From Gammaproteobacteria bacterium (lineage in GTDB: Bacteria > Pseudomonadota > Gammaproteobacteria > SZUA-152), in assembly GCA_030617485.1 (NCBI GenBank), contig JAUWVK010000077.1, positions 1 through 7,245 on the forward strand: a stretch of 7,245 nucleotides of DNA, in the 5' to 3' direction. Within the stretch, counting starts at the first letter, position 1, and each line of letters opens with the position of its first letter. The notes under the pieces are model-generated. The model saw only the letters and a program-made list of their open reading frames with translations. It was not told the origin of the DNA and did no database searches. Shown here piece after piece: positions 6,498 to 7,245 of this stretch. The position numbers were made by a program, and so were the translations under genes.

Positions 6498-6719
6498 TCA
6501 TTTGTTGTGCGTCCTGCGCTAAGACGACTCTGTCCTGGCATTCCTGGGTTTCATCCTGAATCGGGTTTTGTAGTGATCTGGTTTAGGCGATAAATGGCGA
6601 GAACAATTGAATACTTTCTCACCAATGCGACAAAAATTAGGTAAAATAACAGGCTCTTTTTTTAGTGGTTTTTATGAGAACAGCCTTATAAAAGACAGAG
6701 AGATAAAAATAGAGGAATC

Positions 6720-7245
6720 ATGTTTTTTCAGGATCGTTTTGATGTCATCGTAGTGGGCGGCGGTCACGCCGGTACTGAGGCCGCATTGGCCTCGGCACGC
6801 TGCGGTGCGCGTACGGTTTTGTTGACCCACAATATCGAAACTCTGGGGCAGATGTCCTGCAATCCAGCCATTGGCGGTATTGGCAAGGGCCATCTGGTAA
6901 AAGAGGTAGATGCACTCGGCGGTTTGATGGCAAAAGCCGCGGACAAGGGTGGCATTCAGTTTCGTCGTCTCAATGCCCGCAAGGGTCCGGCGGTAAGGGC
7001 CACTCGAGCCCAGGCCGACCGTATTCTGTATAAGCAGGCCGTGAGAGTTGTTTTGGAAAACCAGCCCAATCTCACCATCTTTCAACAGGCTGTAGACGAT
7101 TTATTGGTCGAAGATGGACGAATTATCGGTGTTTTGACCCAAATGGGGCTGAAATTTCAGGCGCCCACCGTGGTATTAACGGTGGGTACTTTTCTCGGCG
7201 GTATTATCCATATCGGCCTGGAAAGTCATCAGGGCGGGCGCGCCG
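6720..7245 (+). CDS. mnmG: MnmG (GidA), tRNA wobble-uridine modification enzyme, 3' truncated by the window end
   Basis: 175 complete codons of a protein usually about 630 residues long. The FAD-binding dinucleotide fold is at the N-terminus: V-I-V-V-G13-G-G-H-A-G18. Cys47 in [16 protein letters not shown] matches a conserved family cysteine. Further family blocks are A-L-G-G-L-M-A-K at 65-72, then [14 protein letters not shown], and V-L-T-V-G-T-F-L near the window end. With MnmE it forms the complex that installs the (carboxymethyl)aminomethyl group on U34 of certain tRNAs, using FAD, NADH and methylene-tetrahydrofolate. The start ATG has GAGGA three bases upstream (6712-6716), somewhat tight but adequate, and M-F-x-x-D-x-F-D-V-I agrees with known starts. 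The gene is GC-rich (35/60 at 6781-6840) relative to the transglutaminase operon. No partner gene is visible. Confidence 0.97.
   Translation, partial: MFFQDRFDVIVVGGGHAGTEAALASARCGARTVLLTHNIETLGQMSCNPAIGGIGKGHLVKEVDALGGLMAKAADKGGIQFRRLNARKGPAVRATRAQADRILYKQAVRVVLENQPNLTIFQQAVDDLLVEDGRIIGVLTQMGLKFQAPTVVLTVGTFLGGIIHIGLESHQGGRA

Larger units (their letters stand above)
6371..6719. other. Gene-free region upstream of mnmG
   Basis: 349 bp holding no convincing gene. It contains the 12-bp inverted repeat just after the small membrane gene (6387-6421), an imperfect dyad around 6472-6497, and an AT-rich stretch before mnmG with a weak candidate -10 TAAAAT at 6642-6647. mnmG lies next to the replication origin in many bacteria, but I see no TTATNCACA DnaA boxes here on either strand. 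Confidence 0.7.

Noticed and set aside
6436..6558. Five copies of TCCTG between 6436 and 6558
   Set aside because: A five-base word with irregular spacing (76, 21, 9 and 12 bases) can recur by chance; no larger repeat unit is visible.
6594..6644. Sixteen-codon open frame upstream of mnmG as a leader peptide
   Set aside because: Only a weak ribosome binding site, no run of a regulatory amino acid and no attenuator-like hairpin after it.
6657..6663. Run of seven T as an intrinsic terminator before mnmG
   Set aside because: No stable GC-rich hairpin precedes it.
6371..6719. Possible replication origin, because mnmG is often next to oriC
   Set aside because: No TTATNCACA boxes or AT-rich repeat cluster of origin type found on either strand.
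6672..7085. Open frame of 137 codons on the minus strand opposite mnmG, and two shorter ones in the same place
   Set aside because: They are antisense to a strongly conserved mnmG sequence and encode nothing recognisable; GC-rich coding DNA often leaves such frames open.

Overview
The window looks like a piece of a gammaproteobacterial chromosome of moderate base composition. This rests on the MnmG N-terminus, which closely follows the Escherichia coli type, on a HemW preceded by what appears to be the tail of rdgB, and on a MoxR / DUF58 / TgpA-type transglutaminase operon like the one known from Pseudomonas. I cannot assign a genus. No tRNA, rRNA, CRISPR array, insertion sequence or phage gene is visible.

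Layout, left to right. Bases 1-38 are probably the last codons of rdgB (+). hemW (76-1239, +) encodes the radical-SAM-type heme chaperone and starts with GTG. A convergent minus-strand operon follows, transcribed from about 5733 down to 1281: a MoxR-type AAA+ ATPase (5733-4774), a DUF58 membrane protein (4765-3734), a TgpA-like membrane transglutaminase (3737-1734) and a small Sel1-repeat outer-membrane lipoprotein (about 1682-1281). The first three are tightly packed: there is an 8-bp gap whose ribosome binding site overlaps the moxR stop, then a 4-bp ATGA overlap. Divergent from the operon is a small gene of unknown function for a two-helix membrane protein (6017-6370, +). Its leader holds an 11-bp tandem direct repeat and, further upstream, an AT-rich dyad. 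A 12-bp perfect inverted repeat lies just after it. A 349-bp stretch without genes then leads into the start of mnmG (6720 to the window end, +, truncated), a tRNA wobble-uridine modification enzyme.

How the genes fit together. rdgB-hemW and mnmG are housekeeping loci. The operon between them is the coherent unit: a cytoplasmic AAA+ ATPase, its usual DUF58 partner in the inner membrane, and a membrane-bound enzyme with an intact Cys-His-Asp triad facing the periplasm. The added lipoprotein could be an envelope partner of the transglutaminase. The least explained parts are the lipoprotein, the divergent two-helix gene and the repeats in the divergent promoter region. I did not find a clearly new biological system; the best candidates for one are this four-gene envelope operon and the small divergent gene.
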